Assembly (NCBI RefSeq): GCF_030283205.1 | Contig: NZ_JASNWF010000013.1 | Location: 249,041-313,040 of the forward strand | Direction of reading: 5' to 3' | DNA: 64,000 nt | Source: Actinomadura opuntiae | Lineage (GTDB): Bacteria; Actinomycetota; Actinomycetes; Streptosporangiales; Streptosporangiaceae | Shown: positions 51,925-60,668 of the stretch, in pieces | Position numbering within the stretch: the first letter of the stretch is position 1 | Layout of the letters: every line of letters starts with the position of its first letter | Translations under genes and position numbers: made by a program | The notes under the pieces: generated by a model | The model's input: the letters and a program-made list of their open reading frames with translations, nothing else | Databases searched by the model: none | Told to the model about the DNA's origin: nothing

Positions 51925-53235
51925 TCAGAACCTATCCCCCACCGGGCCGATCACCGTCAGGGCCTGGGGGGCGGTGAGGAGCTCGTGGGCGACGGCGCGG
52001 ACGTCGTCGAGGGTGACGGCCTCGATGCGCGCGAGGACCTCGTCGACCGGCAGCAGCGACTCGTAGACGAGTTCGCTCTTGCCGATGCGGCTCATCCGGG
52101 AGCCGGTGTCCTCCAGGTTGAGGACCATGGCGCCGCGCAGCTGGCCCTTGCCGCGGTCCAGCTCCTCGGCGGTCAGGCTCTGCTCGGCGGCGCGTCCGAC
52201 CTCGTCCCGGCAGATGGACAGGACCTCCTCGACCTTGCCGGGCTGGCAGCCGGCGTAGACGCCGAAGATGCCGGAGTCGGCGTACTGGGCGGTATAGCTG
52301 TACACCGAGTAGGCCAGGCCGCGCTTCTCGCGGATCTCCTGGAAGAGGCGGGACGACATGCCGCCGCCGAGCGCGGCGTTCAGCACGCCGAGGGCGAAGC
52401 GGCGGTCGTCGGTGCGGCACACGCCGGGGACGCCGAGCACGATGTGGGCCTGCTCGGTGTCCTTGTCGATGATGACGGTGCGCGGGTCGACGGGTGCGGC
52501 GGGGCCGCCGACGCGGGGCGGCGCGGGCGTGGCGTCGCCGGTGAGGTGCTCGGCGAACGCGTCCGACACCAGCCGGACGACCTCGTCGTGGTCGATGTTG
52601 CCCGCGACGGACACCACGAGGTTGGACGGGGTGTAGTGCTCCCGGTAGTAGCCGTGGATGCGGTCCCGCGACAGCGCGTTGATCGAGTCCTCGGTGCCGA
52701 GGATGGGGCGGCCGAGCGGGGTGTCGCCGTACAGCGCGGTGGCGAACTCGTCGTGGATGAGGTCGCCGGGGTCGTCGTCGCGCATGTGGATCTCTTCGAG
52801 GATCACGCCGCGCTCGGCCTCGACGTCCTCGGGGCGGTTCACCGAGTCCGCGACCATGTCGGAGACGACGTCCACGGCGAGCGGGAGGTCGGAGTCCAGC
52901 ACCCGCGCGTAGTAGCAGGTGTACTCCTTGGCGGTGAAGGCGTTGAGGTCGCCGCCGACCGCGTCGATCGCGGCGGAGAGCTCCAGCGCCGACCGCCGCT
53001 TCGTGCCCTTGAACAGCACGTGCTCGAGGTAGTGGCTGGCGCCCGCGTCGGCGGGCGCCTCGTCGCGGGAGCCGACGGCCGACCAGACGCCGAACGCGGC
53101 GGACCGCACCGCCGGCGTCGACTCGGTGATCACCCGCAGCCCGCCGGGCAGCACGGTGCGGCGGACCGCGCCGGCGCCGTCGGTGTGGATCGTGGTGGTG
53201 GTGCCGGGCTCCTGCGCCCGCGCCGGCAGGGTCAC
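51925..53235 (-). CDS. M16-family zinc peptidase (PepR/MPP-like)
   Basis: This 436-residue protein is a single-unit M16 peptidase. The inverted zinc motif HYLEH (68-72) and the distal Glu in ERGVILEEI are intact, and the C-terminal half has the conserved RLFQEIREKRGLAYSVYSY. In actinobacteria and Bacillus it follows pnp, as here, and is thought to process or clear proteins. It starts with GTG. It is cytoplasmic by sequence. Confidence 0.9.
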   Translation of the reverse strand: MTLPARAQEPGTTTTIHTDGAGAVRRTVLPGGLRVITESTPAVRSAAFGVWSAVGSRDEAPADAGASHYLEHVLFKGTKRRSALELSAAIDAVGGDLNAFTAKEYTCYYARVLDSDLPLAVDVVSDMVADSVNRPEDVEAERGVILEEIHMRDDDPGDLIHDEFATALYGDTPLGRPILGTEDSINALSRDRIHGYYREHYTPSNLVVSVAGNIDHDEVVRLVSDAFAEHLTGDATPAPPRVGGPAAPVDPRTVIIDKDTEQAHIVLGVPGVCRTDDRRFALGVLNAALGGGMSSRLFQEIREKRGLAYSVYSYTAQYADSGIFGVYAGCQPGKVEEVLSICRDEVGRAAEQSLTAEELDRGKGQLRGAMVLNLEDTGSRMSRIGKSELVYESLLPVDEVLARIEAVTLDDVRAVAHELLTAPQALTVIGPVGDRF

Positions 53236-53332
53236 GGTGTCGCTCGCATTCGGTGGTGGTCCGGGGTCGGGGCGGAAAGCGGCCGACCGGCCTGCCCGGG
53301 ACGGGCAGGCCGGTCGGTCATCGCGTGCTCGG

Positions 53333-55681
53333 TCAGGAGTTGCGCTGGCCGGAGTCGTCGCCGCGGCGGGTGCGGCGGCGGCGCGGGGCGCGGCGGTCGC
53401 CGTCCTCGCGGCGCTCCCGGCCCCCGCCCGTGTCGTCGCCGTCGGCCTCGGCGGCGGCGGGCTCGTCGCCCTGCTCGGCCTTCTCGGCGGACTCGCGGTC
53501 GATCACCTCGACCGGGACCAGCGACAGCTTGCCGCGCTGGTCGATCTCGGTGACCTCGACCTGGATCTTCTCGCCGACGCCCATCACGTCCTCGACGTTC
53601 TCGATCCGGGCGCCGCCGTGCAGCTTGCGGATCTGCGAGACGTGCAGCAGGCCGTCCTTGCCGGGCAGCAGCGACACGAACGCGCCGAACGTGGTGGTCT
53701 TGACGACGGTGCCGAGGAACCGCTCGCCGACCTCCGGCATGTGCGGGTTCGCGATCGCGTTGATCGCGGTCCGCGCGGCCTCGGCGGACGGGCCGTCGGT
53801 GGCGCCGACGTAGATGGTGCCGTCGTCCTCGATCGTGATGTCGGCGCCGGTGTCGTCCTGGATCGAGTTGATCATCTTGCCCTTGGGGCCGATGACCTCG
53901 CCGATCTTGTCGACCGGGACCTTGATCGTAATGATCCGCGGCGCGTTCGGGCTCATCTCGGCGGGCGCCTCGATGGCCTCCTGCATCACGTCCAGGATCG
54001 CCAGCCGGGCGCCCTTGGCCTGCTTCAGCGCGGCGCCGAGCACCGAGGCGGGGATGCCGTCGAGCTTGGTGTCCAGCTGCAGCGCGGTGATCAGGTCGCG
54101 GGTGCCGGCGACCTTGAAGTCCATGTCGCCGAACGCGTCCTCGGCGCCGAGGATGTCGGTGAGGGTGACGTACTCGTCGCCCTCGTTGATCAGGCCCATC
54201 GCGATGCCCGCCACCATCTGCTTGAGCGGGACGCCCGCGTCCAGCAGCGACATGGTGGACGCGCAGACCGAGCCCATCGAGGTGGAGCCGTTGGACCCGA
54301 GCGCCTCCGACACCTGCCGGATCGCGTACGGGAACTCCTCGCGGGACGGCAGCACCGGGATCAGCGCGCGCTCGGCGAGCGCGCCGTGCCCGATCTCGCG
54401 GCGCTTGGGCGAGCCCACCCGGCCGGTCTCGCCGGTGGAGTACGGCGGGAAGTTGTAGTTGTGCATGTAGCGCTTGGTGCGCTCGGGGTTCAGCGTGTCG
54501 ATCATCTGCTCCATGCGGAGCATGTTCAGCGTCGTCACGCCGAGGATCTGCGTCTCGCCGCGCTCGAACAGCGCCGAGCCGTGCACCCGCGGGAGCACGT
54601 GGGCCTCGGCGGTGAGCTGGCGGATGTCCTTCAGGCCGCGGCCGTCGATGCGCAGCCCGTCGCGGATGACCCGCTCGCGGACCAGCTTCTTGGTGACGGC
54701 GCGGTAGGCGGCGGAGATCTCCTTCTCGCGGCCCTCGAACTGCTCGGCGAGCTTCTCCGCGGCGGCGGCCTTGATCTCGTCGAGCCGGGCCTCGCGCTCC
54801 TGCTTGCCGGCGATCGTCAGCGCCTGCGCCAGGTCCTCGCTGACGGCGTCGGTGACGGCGGCGAGCACGTCGTCCTGGTAGTCCAGGAAGATCGGGTACT
54901 CGCGGGTGTCCTTCGCGGCGACGGCGGCGAGGTCGCTCTGCGCCTGGCACAGCGCCTTGATGAACGGCTTGGCCGCCTCCAGGCCCTGCGCGACGGTCTC
55001 CTCGGTCGGCGCGGCGGCGCCGTCGGCGACGAGCTTGAGGGTGTCGCGGGTGGACTCCGCCTCCACCATCATGATCGCGACGTCGCCGTCGGCCAGCACC
55101 CGGCCGGCCACGACCATGTCGAAGGTGGCGCGCTCGAGCTCGGGGTGGGTCGGGAAGCCGACCCACTGGCCCTCGATCAGCGCGACGCGGACGCCGCCGA
55201 TCGGGCCGGAGAACGGCAGCCCGGCCAGCTGGGTGGACATCGAGGCGGCGTTGATCGCCACGACGTCGTACAGGTGGTCGGGGTGCAGCGCCATGATCGT
55301 CTCGACGACCTGGATCTCGTTGCGCAGCCCCTTGGTGAACGAGGGCCGCAGCGGCCGGTCGATCAGCCGGCAGGTCAGGATCGCGTCCTCGGACGGGCGG
55401 CCCTCGCGGCGGAAGAACGAGCCGGGGATGCGCCCGGCCGCGTACATCCGCTCCTCGACGTCCACGGTCAGCGGGAAGAAGTCCAGGTTCTCCTTGGGCT
55501 TCTTGGACGCGGTGGTCGCCGACAGCACCATCGTCTCGTCGTCGAGGTAGGCGACGGCGGAGCCGGCCGCCTGGCGGGCCAGCCGGCCCGTCTCGAACCG
55601 GATGGTGCGGGTGCCGAACGTGCCGTTGTCGATCACGGCCTCGGTGCTCTGCGCTCCGTCGATGCGCACGGCTTCTGTCAC
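53333..55681 (-). CDS. pnp: Polynucleotide phosphorylase/guanosine pentaphosphate synthetase
   Basis: This 782-residue enzyme degrades RNA with phosphate and can extend RNA tails; in actinomycetes it is also linked to (p)ppGpp metabolism. It has two RNase PH domains (RIPGSFFRREGRPSEDAILTCRLIDRPLRPSF, then GSTSMGSVCASTMSLLDAG), a KH domain (KIGEVIGPKGKMINSIQDDTGADI), an S1 domain (GTVVKTTTFGAFVSLLPGKDGLLHVSQI), and a basic tail. The GTG at 55681 has GAGGAGG upstream. It lies downstream of rpsO, as in most bacteria, with a terminator between them. Confidence 0.96.
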   Translation of the reverse strand: MTEAVRIDGAQSTEAVIDNGTFGTRTIRFETGRLARQAAGSAVAYLDDETMVLSATTASKKPKENLDFFPLTVDVEERMYAAGRIPGSFFRREGRPSEDAILTCRLIDRPLRPSFTKGLRNEIQVVETIMALHPDHLYDVVAINAASMSTQLAGLPFSGPIGGVRVALIEGQWVGFPTHPELERATFDMVVAGRVLADGDVAIMMVEAESTRDTLKLVADGAAAPTEETVAQGLEAAKPFIKALCQAQSDLAAVAAKDTREYPIFLDYQDDVLAAVTDAVSEDLAQALTIAGKQEREARLDEIKAAAAEKLAEQFEGREKEISAAYRAVTKKLVRERVIRDGLRIDGRGLKDIRQLTAEAHVLPRVHGSALFERGETQILGVTTLNMLRMEQMIDTLNPERTKRYMHNYNFPPYSTGETGRVGSPKRREIGHGALAERALIPVLPSREEFPYAIRQVSEALGSNGSTSMGSVCASTMSLLDAGVPLKQMVAGIAMGLINEGDEYVTLTDILGAEDAFGDMDFKVAGTRDLITALQLDTKLDGIPASVLGAALKQAKGARLAILDVMQEAIEAPAEMSPNAPRIITIKVPVDKIGEVIGPKGKMINSIQDDTGADITIEDDGTIYVGATDGPSAEAARTAINAIANPHMPEVGERFLGTVVKTTTFGAFVSLLPGKDGLLHVSQIRKLHGGARIENVEDVMGVGEKIQVEVTEIDQRGKLSLVPVEVIDRESAEKAEQGDEPAAAEADGDDTGGGRERREDGDRRAPRRRRTRRGDDSGQRNS

Positions 55682-55895
55682 GGGAAACCTCCTCAGGGTT
55701 CCTTCGTCGGACCTCGCGGCCGTTTCCCGTGGCTTGTCACGCTGCCGGTCTTCGATCGAAGCACCCGGATCGTCAGGCCCGCCGATGCGGCGGGACGGAT
55801 CCGGAAGCCACTACCGAGGACCGGCCCGCACCAGCGGTGTCCGCGAGGCTCTTCTCTTCGGTTCTACCCCCGGACGGGACGTCGCTGCCCCGCCC

Positions 55896-55922
55896 GGGTC
55901 CTACGGGTCCTACAGGTCCTAC
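55896..55922. repeat. Three tandem 9-bp repeats
   Basis: GGGTCCTAC (55896-55904), GGGTCCTAC (55905-55913) and AGGTCCTAC (55914-55922) are direct repeats just after the rpsO terminator, in the 280-bp rpsO-pnp spacer where the pnp promoter should lie. Confidence 0.9.
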
Positions 55923-55927
55923 AAAGA

Positions 55928-55956
55928 GAGGGAGCGGCCCGGCGGGCCGCTCCCTC
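55928..55956 (-). terminator. rpsO terminator
   Basis: GAGGGAGCGGCCC (55928-55940) pairs perfectly with 55944-55956 around a 3-nt loop. On the minus strand TCTCTTTG follows. It lies 5 bp beyond the rpsO stop and may let only part of the transcripts reach pnp. Confidence 0.85.
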
Positions 55957-55961
55957 ACCGG

Positions 55962-56231
55962 CTAGCGGCGCAGACCGAGTCGCTCGATCAGCTGCCGGTA
56001 GCGGTTGATGTCCTTGTTGCTCAGGTACTTCAGGAGCCGGCGACGACGGCCGACCAGCAGCAGCAGGCCGCGGCGGCTGTGGTGGTCGTGCTTGTGCTCC
56101 TTGAGGTGCTCGGTCAGATCGTTGATGCGGCGCGTCAGCAGCGCGACCTGGACCTCCGGGGATCCGGTGTCACCCTCAGTGGTCGCGTACTCGGCGATGA
56201 TCTGGTTCTTCGTGGCGGTGTCGAGCGACAC
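55962..56231 (-). CDS. rpsO: 30S ribosomal protein S15
   Basis: This 89-residue protein binds 16S rRNA early in 30S assembly. It has full family length and the signature segments TGSPEVQVALLTRRINDLTEHLKEHKHDHHSRRGLLLLVG and YRQLIERLGLRR. The GTG start has GAAGGAG upstream. It lies between ribF and pnp. Confidence 0.98.
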   Translation of the reverse strand: MSLDTATKNQIIAEYATTEGDTGSPEVQVALLTRRINDLTEHLKEHKHDHHSRRGLLLLVGRRRRLLKYLSNKDINRYRQLIERLGLRR

Positions 56232-56458
56232 GTGGCTCCTTCGATGAGGTCGTCACCCGCAGATCCGGGCCCGGTGGGCGCACGGGTCCGCATGGTGCGT
56301 TGGAGAGGTGGCGGGCCGCATGAGGGTGCAGCCCAGCCGCGCCGGGGCCCATCCCGGCGACTATTCACCGTACCATGTCGAAAACCCGCCCGGTCACGCA
56401 GCGGAATCCGCCATGATCGCGACGTGTGCGGGCGTCCGGCGGAGCCGCGCCGGGCCGG

Positions 56459-57403
56459 TCAGGACGTGATCTCGCGGGCCCGGTCCACGTCGCGGCGCAT
56501 CTCCTCGATCAGCGCGTCGACCGAGTCGAACTTCAGCGTGTCGCGGATGCGGGCGGTGAAGTCGACGCCCATGTGCTCGCCGTACAGGTCGAGGTCGTCG
56601 CGGTCCAGGGCGTAGGCCTCGACGGTCCGCTCCCCCGCGCCCTCGAACGTCGGGTTGGTGCCGATGGAGATCGCGGCGGGCCAGCGGAATCCCGGGTAGC
56701 GGTCGGTGTCGGCGACCAGCCAGCCCCCGTACACCCCGTCGGCGGGGACCGCGGTGTGCGGCAGCGTCTCCAGGTTCGCGGTGGGGAAGCCGAGCGCCCG
56801 GCCCCGCTGGTGGCCGCGGACGACCACGCCCTCGACGCGGTGCGGGCGGCCGAGCGAGGCCGCGGCGCCCTCGACGTCGCCGGCCTCCAGCCGCTCCCGG
56901 ATGTAGGTGGAGGAGATCGTGTCGCCGTTGGCGACCAGCGGCATGCCCTCGGCGGTGAAGTCGTACTTGGCGCCGAGCTCCTTCAGCAGCGCGACGTCGC
57001 CCTTGGCCCGGTGCCCGAACCGGAAGTCCTCGCCGACGATGACGTGCGCCGCGTGCAGCCGGTCGACCAGGACCTGCTGGACGAACTCGTCCGGCGGGGT
57101 CTTCGACAGCTCCAGCGTGAACGGCACGACCACGACCGCGTCGGTGCCGAGGCCCTCCAGCAGCTCGATGCGCCGCTGGGTGGTGGCCAGCAGCGGCGGG
57201 TGGGTGCCGGGGCGGACCACCTCGTCGGGGTGCGGGTCGAAGGTGATCGTCACCGAGCGCAGGCCGCGGCGGCGCGCCTCCTCGGCGGCGGCGCCGACGA
57301 TCCGCTGATGGCCGAGGTGCACGCCGTCGAACACCCCGATGGTGACCACCGAACGGCCCCAGTCGGCCGGAACCTCGTCGAGGCCATGCCAGCGCCGCAC
57401 CAT
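56459..57403 (-). CDS. ribF: Bifunctional riboflavin kinase/FAD synthetase
   Basis: This 314-residue enzyme phosphorylates riboflavin and adenylates FMN. The N-terminal adenylyltransferase domain has GVFDGVHLGHQRIV and ISSTYIRERL; the C-terminal kinase domain has GRALGFPTANLE and IGTNPTF. ATG 57403 (MVRRWHGL) has GGGAG upstream and matches the usual start. It sits between truB and rpsO as expected, though a hemolysin-III gene intervenes. Confidence 0.94.
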   Translation of the reverse strand: MVRRWHGLDEVPADWGRSVVTIGVFDGVHLGHQRIVGAAAEEARRRGLRSVTITFDPHPDEVVRPGTHPPLLATTQRRIELLEGLGTDAVVVVPFTLELSKTPPDEFVQQVLVDRLHAAHVIVGEDFRFGHRAKGDVALLKELGAKYDFTAEGMPLVANGDTISSTYIRERLEAGDVEGAAASLGRPHRVEGVVVRGHQRGRALGFPTANLETLPHTAVPADGVYGGWLVADTDRYPGFRWPAAISIGTNPTFEGAGERTVEAYALDRDDLDLYGEHMGVDFTARIRDTLKFDSVDALIEEMRRDVDRAREITS

Positions 57404-57510
57404 GCTCTCCCTGCGTAGGACGTCCCTGCGGGTTCTGTCTGTCGACATAAGAGTGCCATGCGCCGTCCGATGCCGTTACCCGAGGGGGCGCGCTCCGGCC
57501 CGTCCCGCCG

Positions 57511-58227
57511 TCAGCCGGACTGGTAGACGACGAACGACACGGCGATGTACTGCAGGACGTACGCGGCGAGCGTGAAGGCGTGGAACACCTCGTGGAAGCC
57601 GAACCAGCGCGGCGACGGGTTGGGGCGGCGCAGCCCGTAGACGATGCCTCCGACGCTGTAGCAGATGCCGCCGACCGCGACCATCACGCATGCGACGACG
57701 CCGGCGCCGTCCAGGAACTGCGGCAGGAAGAACACCGCCACCCAGCCCAGCACGATGTAGAGGGTCACGTACAGCAGGCGCGGGGCGCCGATCCAGGTGG
57801 TGCGGAAGACCACACCGGCGATGGCGCCCGTCCACACCGTGGCGAGCACGGCGATGCGGACGCCGCCGTCGAGCGCCAGCACGGCGAAGGGCGTGTAGGT
57901 CCCGGCGATGATCAGGTAGATGTTGGCGTGGTCGAAGCGGCGCAGCACCTCGATCAGCCGGTGCGAGTCGGCCTGCCGGTGGTAGGTCCCGGAGATGCCG
58001 AACAGGAGCCCGGACGTGGCGACGTAGACCGCCGAGGAGAGCCGGGCGAGCGGGGTGGGGCCGAGCGCGACGAGCACCAGTCCCGCGAGCATGACGGCCG
58101 GGAACGCGCCGAGGTGCAGCCAGCCGCGCATCCTCGGTTTGGTCGGGGAGCCGGCCGGGGCGCCCGGTTCGGGGCCGCGTCCGGGGTCGTCCGCGGGGTC
58201 GGTCACGGGATCGGTCACCGTGGTCAA
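57511..58227 (-). CDS. Hemolysin-III/YqfA-family membrane protein
   Basis: This 238-residue protein has seven predicted helices and the family motifs SGTYHRQ, RRFDHANIYLIIAGTYTPF and WFGFHEVFHAFTL, whose His residues may bind zinc (PAQR superfamily). The role in bacteria is unclear; lipid-related hydrolase activity has been proposed. A TTG start at 58227 is favoured because GAGGAGG ends 5 nt upstream; GTG 58218 is possible. A strong inverted repeat lies at 58246-58267, over the promoter region. Confidence 0.82.
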   Translation of the reverse strand: MTTVTDPVTDPADDPGRGPEPGAPAGSPTKPRMRGWLHLGAFPAVMLAGLVLVALGPTPLARLSSAVYVATSGLLFGISGTYHRQADSHRLIEVLRRFDHANIYLIIAGTYTPFAVLALDGGVRIAVLATVWTGAIAGVVFRTTWIGAPRLLYVTLYIVLGWVAVFFLPQFLDGAGVVACVMVAVGGICYSVGGIVYGLRRPNPSPRWFGFHEVFHAFTLAAYVLQYIAVSFVVYQSG

Positions 58228-58245
58228 GGCAGCCTCCTCTGCAAC

Positions 58246-58267
58246 TAACCTACGGTTACGTAGGTTA
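58246..58267. promoter_or_regulatory. Operator-like inverted repeat upstream of the hemolysin-III gene
   Basis: TAACCTACG (58246-58254) and CGTAGGTTA (58259-58267) are perfect 9-bp arms around GTTA. A further GTAGGTT follows at 58275-58281 inside CGCCCG...CGGGCG (58270-58288). The symmetry and position, 19-40 bp upstream of the start, fit a repressor site, for example TetR type. No regulator gene is adjacent. Confidence 0.6.
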
Positions 58268-58407
58268 CGCGCCCGTAGGTTGCGGGCGCACCGCCGCCGC
58301 GGGGTGACGCTCGCCACGATGCCGTCCGCCCGAGGGCGCGCCCGCGCCGACACGCATGATCCGATGCCCCGGCACCGGTTCTCAAGCGGTGCGCAGGAGA
58401 AACTCGC

Positions 58408-59280
58408 CTAACCGACGAAGACGGCGAAAGGCTTGGCCGTCCCGCCCTGCTCCTCGACCAGGGCCAGGAGGGTCCCGTCCGGCGCGAACACGCCGACGGG
58501 GCCCGGGCCCAGGCCGGCCGCCGCGAGACGGCCGCCGTGCGCGACCTTGCGGGCGTCGTCCTCCGAGACGTCCCGGCGCGGGAACACCGCCGCGACCGCC
58601 TCCGCCATCGGCAGGATCTCCGGCTTCTCGGCGAGCTGGTCGAGGGTGCGCGCCATGGCCAGGTCGTACGGGCCGACGCGGGTGCGGCGCAGCGCCGTCA
58701 GGTGCCCGCCGCAGCCGAGCGCCGCGCCGAGGTCGCGGGCCAGCGCCCGGATGTAGGTGCCGGACGAGCACGACACCGACGCGTCCACGTCGATCACCTC
58801 GCCGTGCCGCCGGACGTCCAGGACCCGGAACTCGTGCACCGTCACCGGACGGGCCGCGAGCGCGACCTCCTCGCCCTTGCGGGCCATCTTGTAAGCCCGC
58901 TGCCCGTTCACCTTGATCGCGCTGACCTGCGGCGGGACCTGCTCGATCGGCCCGGTCAGCGCCGCGATCCCCGCGTGCAGCGCCTCGTCGGCCACCGATG
59001 CGGCGGACGCGGTCGCGGTGATCTCGCCCTCGGCGTCGTCGGTATTGGTCGTCTCGCCCAGCCGGATCGTCGCGTCGTAGCCCTTCTCGGTCAGCGCGAG
59101 ATGGCCGAGCAGCCGGGTCGCCTTCCCGACGCCGAGGACGAGCACGCCCGTCGCCATCGGGTCCAGCGTCCCCGCGTGCCCGACGCGGCGGGTCTTCGCC
59201 AGCCGCCGCATCTTGCCGACCACGTCGTGCGAGGTCCAGTCCGCCGGCTTGTCCACGATGACAAGTCCCGAGTTCTCCAC
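58408..59280 (-). CDS. truB: tRNA pseudouridine-55 synthase
   Basis: This 290-residue enzyme makes pseudouridine 55 in the T loop of tRNAs. The catalytic Asp40 lies in VGHAGTLDPMATGVL; KPADWTSHDVV, GYDATIRLG and YIRALARDLG are further TruB motifs, and a C-terminal PUA-like part follows. The GTG at 59280 is the only sensible start; it lies 11 nt after the nrnA stop, with GGAGAG-type bases between. Confidence 0.93.
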   Translation of the reverse strand: MENSGLVIVDKPADWTSHDVVGKMRRLAKTRRVGHAGTLDPMATGVLVLGVGKATRLLGHLALTEKGYDATIRLGETTNTDDAEGEITATASAASVADEALHAGIAALTGPIEQVPPQVSAIKVNGQRAYKMARKGEEVALAARPVTVHEFRVLDVRRHGEVIDVDASVSCSSGTYIRALARDLGAALGCGGHLTALRRTRVGPYDLAMARTLDQLAEKPEILPMAEAVAAVFPRRDVSEDDARKVAHGGRLAAAGLGPGPVGVFAPDGTLLALVEEQGGTAKPFAVFVG

Positions 59281-59291
59281 GCGCGCGCTCT

Positions 59292-60668
59292 CTACTCTCC
59301 GTCGGGGCCCGGCTCGCGCAGCGCCCCGCGCAGCCGGTCGATGATCCAGGCGGGCTCCCCGCCCATGGTGAACGCGGCGGCGGTGCGGTGCCCGCCCCCG
59401 CCCAGCTCCACGCAGGCGCGGCCGACGTCCACCGCGCCCTTCGCGCGCGTCGACACGTACCACTCGCCCCGGTCGTTCTCCTTCAGCACGACCGCGACCT
59501 CGGCCTCGTCGGTGCGCCTGAGCTGGTCGATGACGCCTTCCAGCTGGTCGTAGGGGACGTCGCGAGCCTCCCGGTCGGAGCGGGCGATGGTCGTCCAGAC
59601 CAGGCCCCGGCCGCCCGCCGCGTCGCGCTCCAGCCGCGCCCGCGACAGCGCCCCCGCCAGCACCTGCAGGTAGCCGAACGGCGCCCGGTCCCACAGCTCG
59701 CGGCTGACCGCCTCCGGCCGCACCCCGGCCGTCAGCAGCCGCCCGGCCAGGTCGTGCACCTCGGGCGTCGTGCACGGGTACTTGAACGAGCCGGTGTCGC
59801 TGGCCAGGCCCGCGTACAGGCCCTGCGCGATGTCGCCGTCCAGCGGCACGCCGAGCCGCCGGATCAGCTCCTCGACCAGCACCGCCGTGGCGGCCGCGTC
59901 CGGATCGACCAGGCGGACGCCGCCGAACCCGACGTTGGACGCGTGGTGGTCGATGACGATCAGCGACCCGGCCCGGCCCGCCGCGCCGGCGAGCGACCCG
60001 AGCCGCGCCTGCCCCGCCGCGTCCAGGGAGATCATCAGCGCGGGCGCGGCCGGCATCCGCGCGGGCTCGACCAGGAACTCCTGGCCCGGCAGGAACCGCA
60101 GGATCGCCGGCACCGCGAACGGCTCGCCGAACGAGGCCAGGCACCGCTTGCCCATCGCGTGCAGCGCCTGCGCGAGCGCGAGCATCGAGCCGAGCGCGTC
60201 GCCGTCCGGGGCTATGTGGCAGGCGAGGCATACCTCGTCGGCGGCCTCGATCAGCTCGACGGCACGGCCCCACTGCGTCTCGGCGACCGCTCCATTCGCC
60301 GCCCTACCGCCGGACCCCGCATCGGCGGGCATCCCCTGCGGCAGCGGCGCCCGGACGGCCGACGGCACAGCCGCGCGCGCCTCCGGACCGCCGGCCCCGG
60401 GCCCGTTCGGAGCGGCCGCGTTCAGGCCGGCCCCGTTCGGAACGGCTCCGGTGGGATCGGTCCCGTTCGCGACGGCGCCGTTAGGACCGGTCCCCTTGGG
60501 GGCGGCTCCGTTCGGGGCCGGTGCGGGCTGCGGCGGGGCACCGCCGCGGACGGTGCCGCTGGGCACGATGTCGTGGCCGCTCGCCCCGTGCCCGCCCATC
60601 GCGTGCAGCGAGCACTCCTCGGCCCAGGGGGCGCCCGGCGTGTCCGCGCGCCCGTCCCGCGCGCTCAC
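59292..60668 (-). CDS. nrnA: DHH/DHHA1 phosphoesterase (NrnA-like oligoribonuclease/pAp phosphatase)
   Basis: This 458-residue enzyme degrades short RNA fragments and can act on pAp and related nucleotides. The DHH domain has HIAPDGDALGS (151-161) and VIDHHASN, and the DHHA1 domain has GGGGHRTAAAF. The first ~128 residues are an extra, low-complexity extension with eight five-residue repeats of the type xPNGA (51-90; DNA 60399-60518). The GTG start is fixed by a 4-bp overlap with rbfA (60665-60668). The rbfA-nrnA-truB order is conserved in actinobacteria. Confidence 0.9.
   Translation of the reverse strand: MSARDGRADTPGAPWAEECSLHAMGGHGASGHDIVPSGTVRGGAPPQPAPAPNGAAPKGTGPNGAVANGTDPTGAVPNGAGLNAAAPNGPGAGGPEARAAVPSAVRAPLPQGMPADAGSGGRAANGAVAETQWGRAVELIEAADEVCLACHIAPDGDALGSMLALAQALHAMGKRCLASFGEPFAVPAILRFLPGQEFLVEPARMPAAPALMISLDAAGQARLGSLAGAAGRAGSLIVIDHHASNVGFGGVRLVDPDAAATAVLVEELIRRLGVPLDGDIAQGLYAGLASDTGSFKYPCTTPEVHDLAGRLLTAGVRPEAVSRELWDRAPFGYLQVLAGALSRARLERDAAGGRGLVWTTIARSDREARDVPYDQLEGVIDQLRRTDEAEVAVVLKENDRGEWYVSTRAKGAVDVGRACVELGGGGHRTAAAFTMGGEPAWIIDRLRGALREPGPDGE

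Noticed and set aside
53126..56008. 960-codon plus-strand frame opposite pnp and rpsO
   Set aside because: It is the antisense shadow of two unmistakable core genes.
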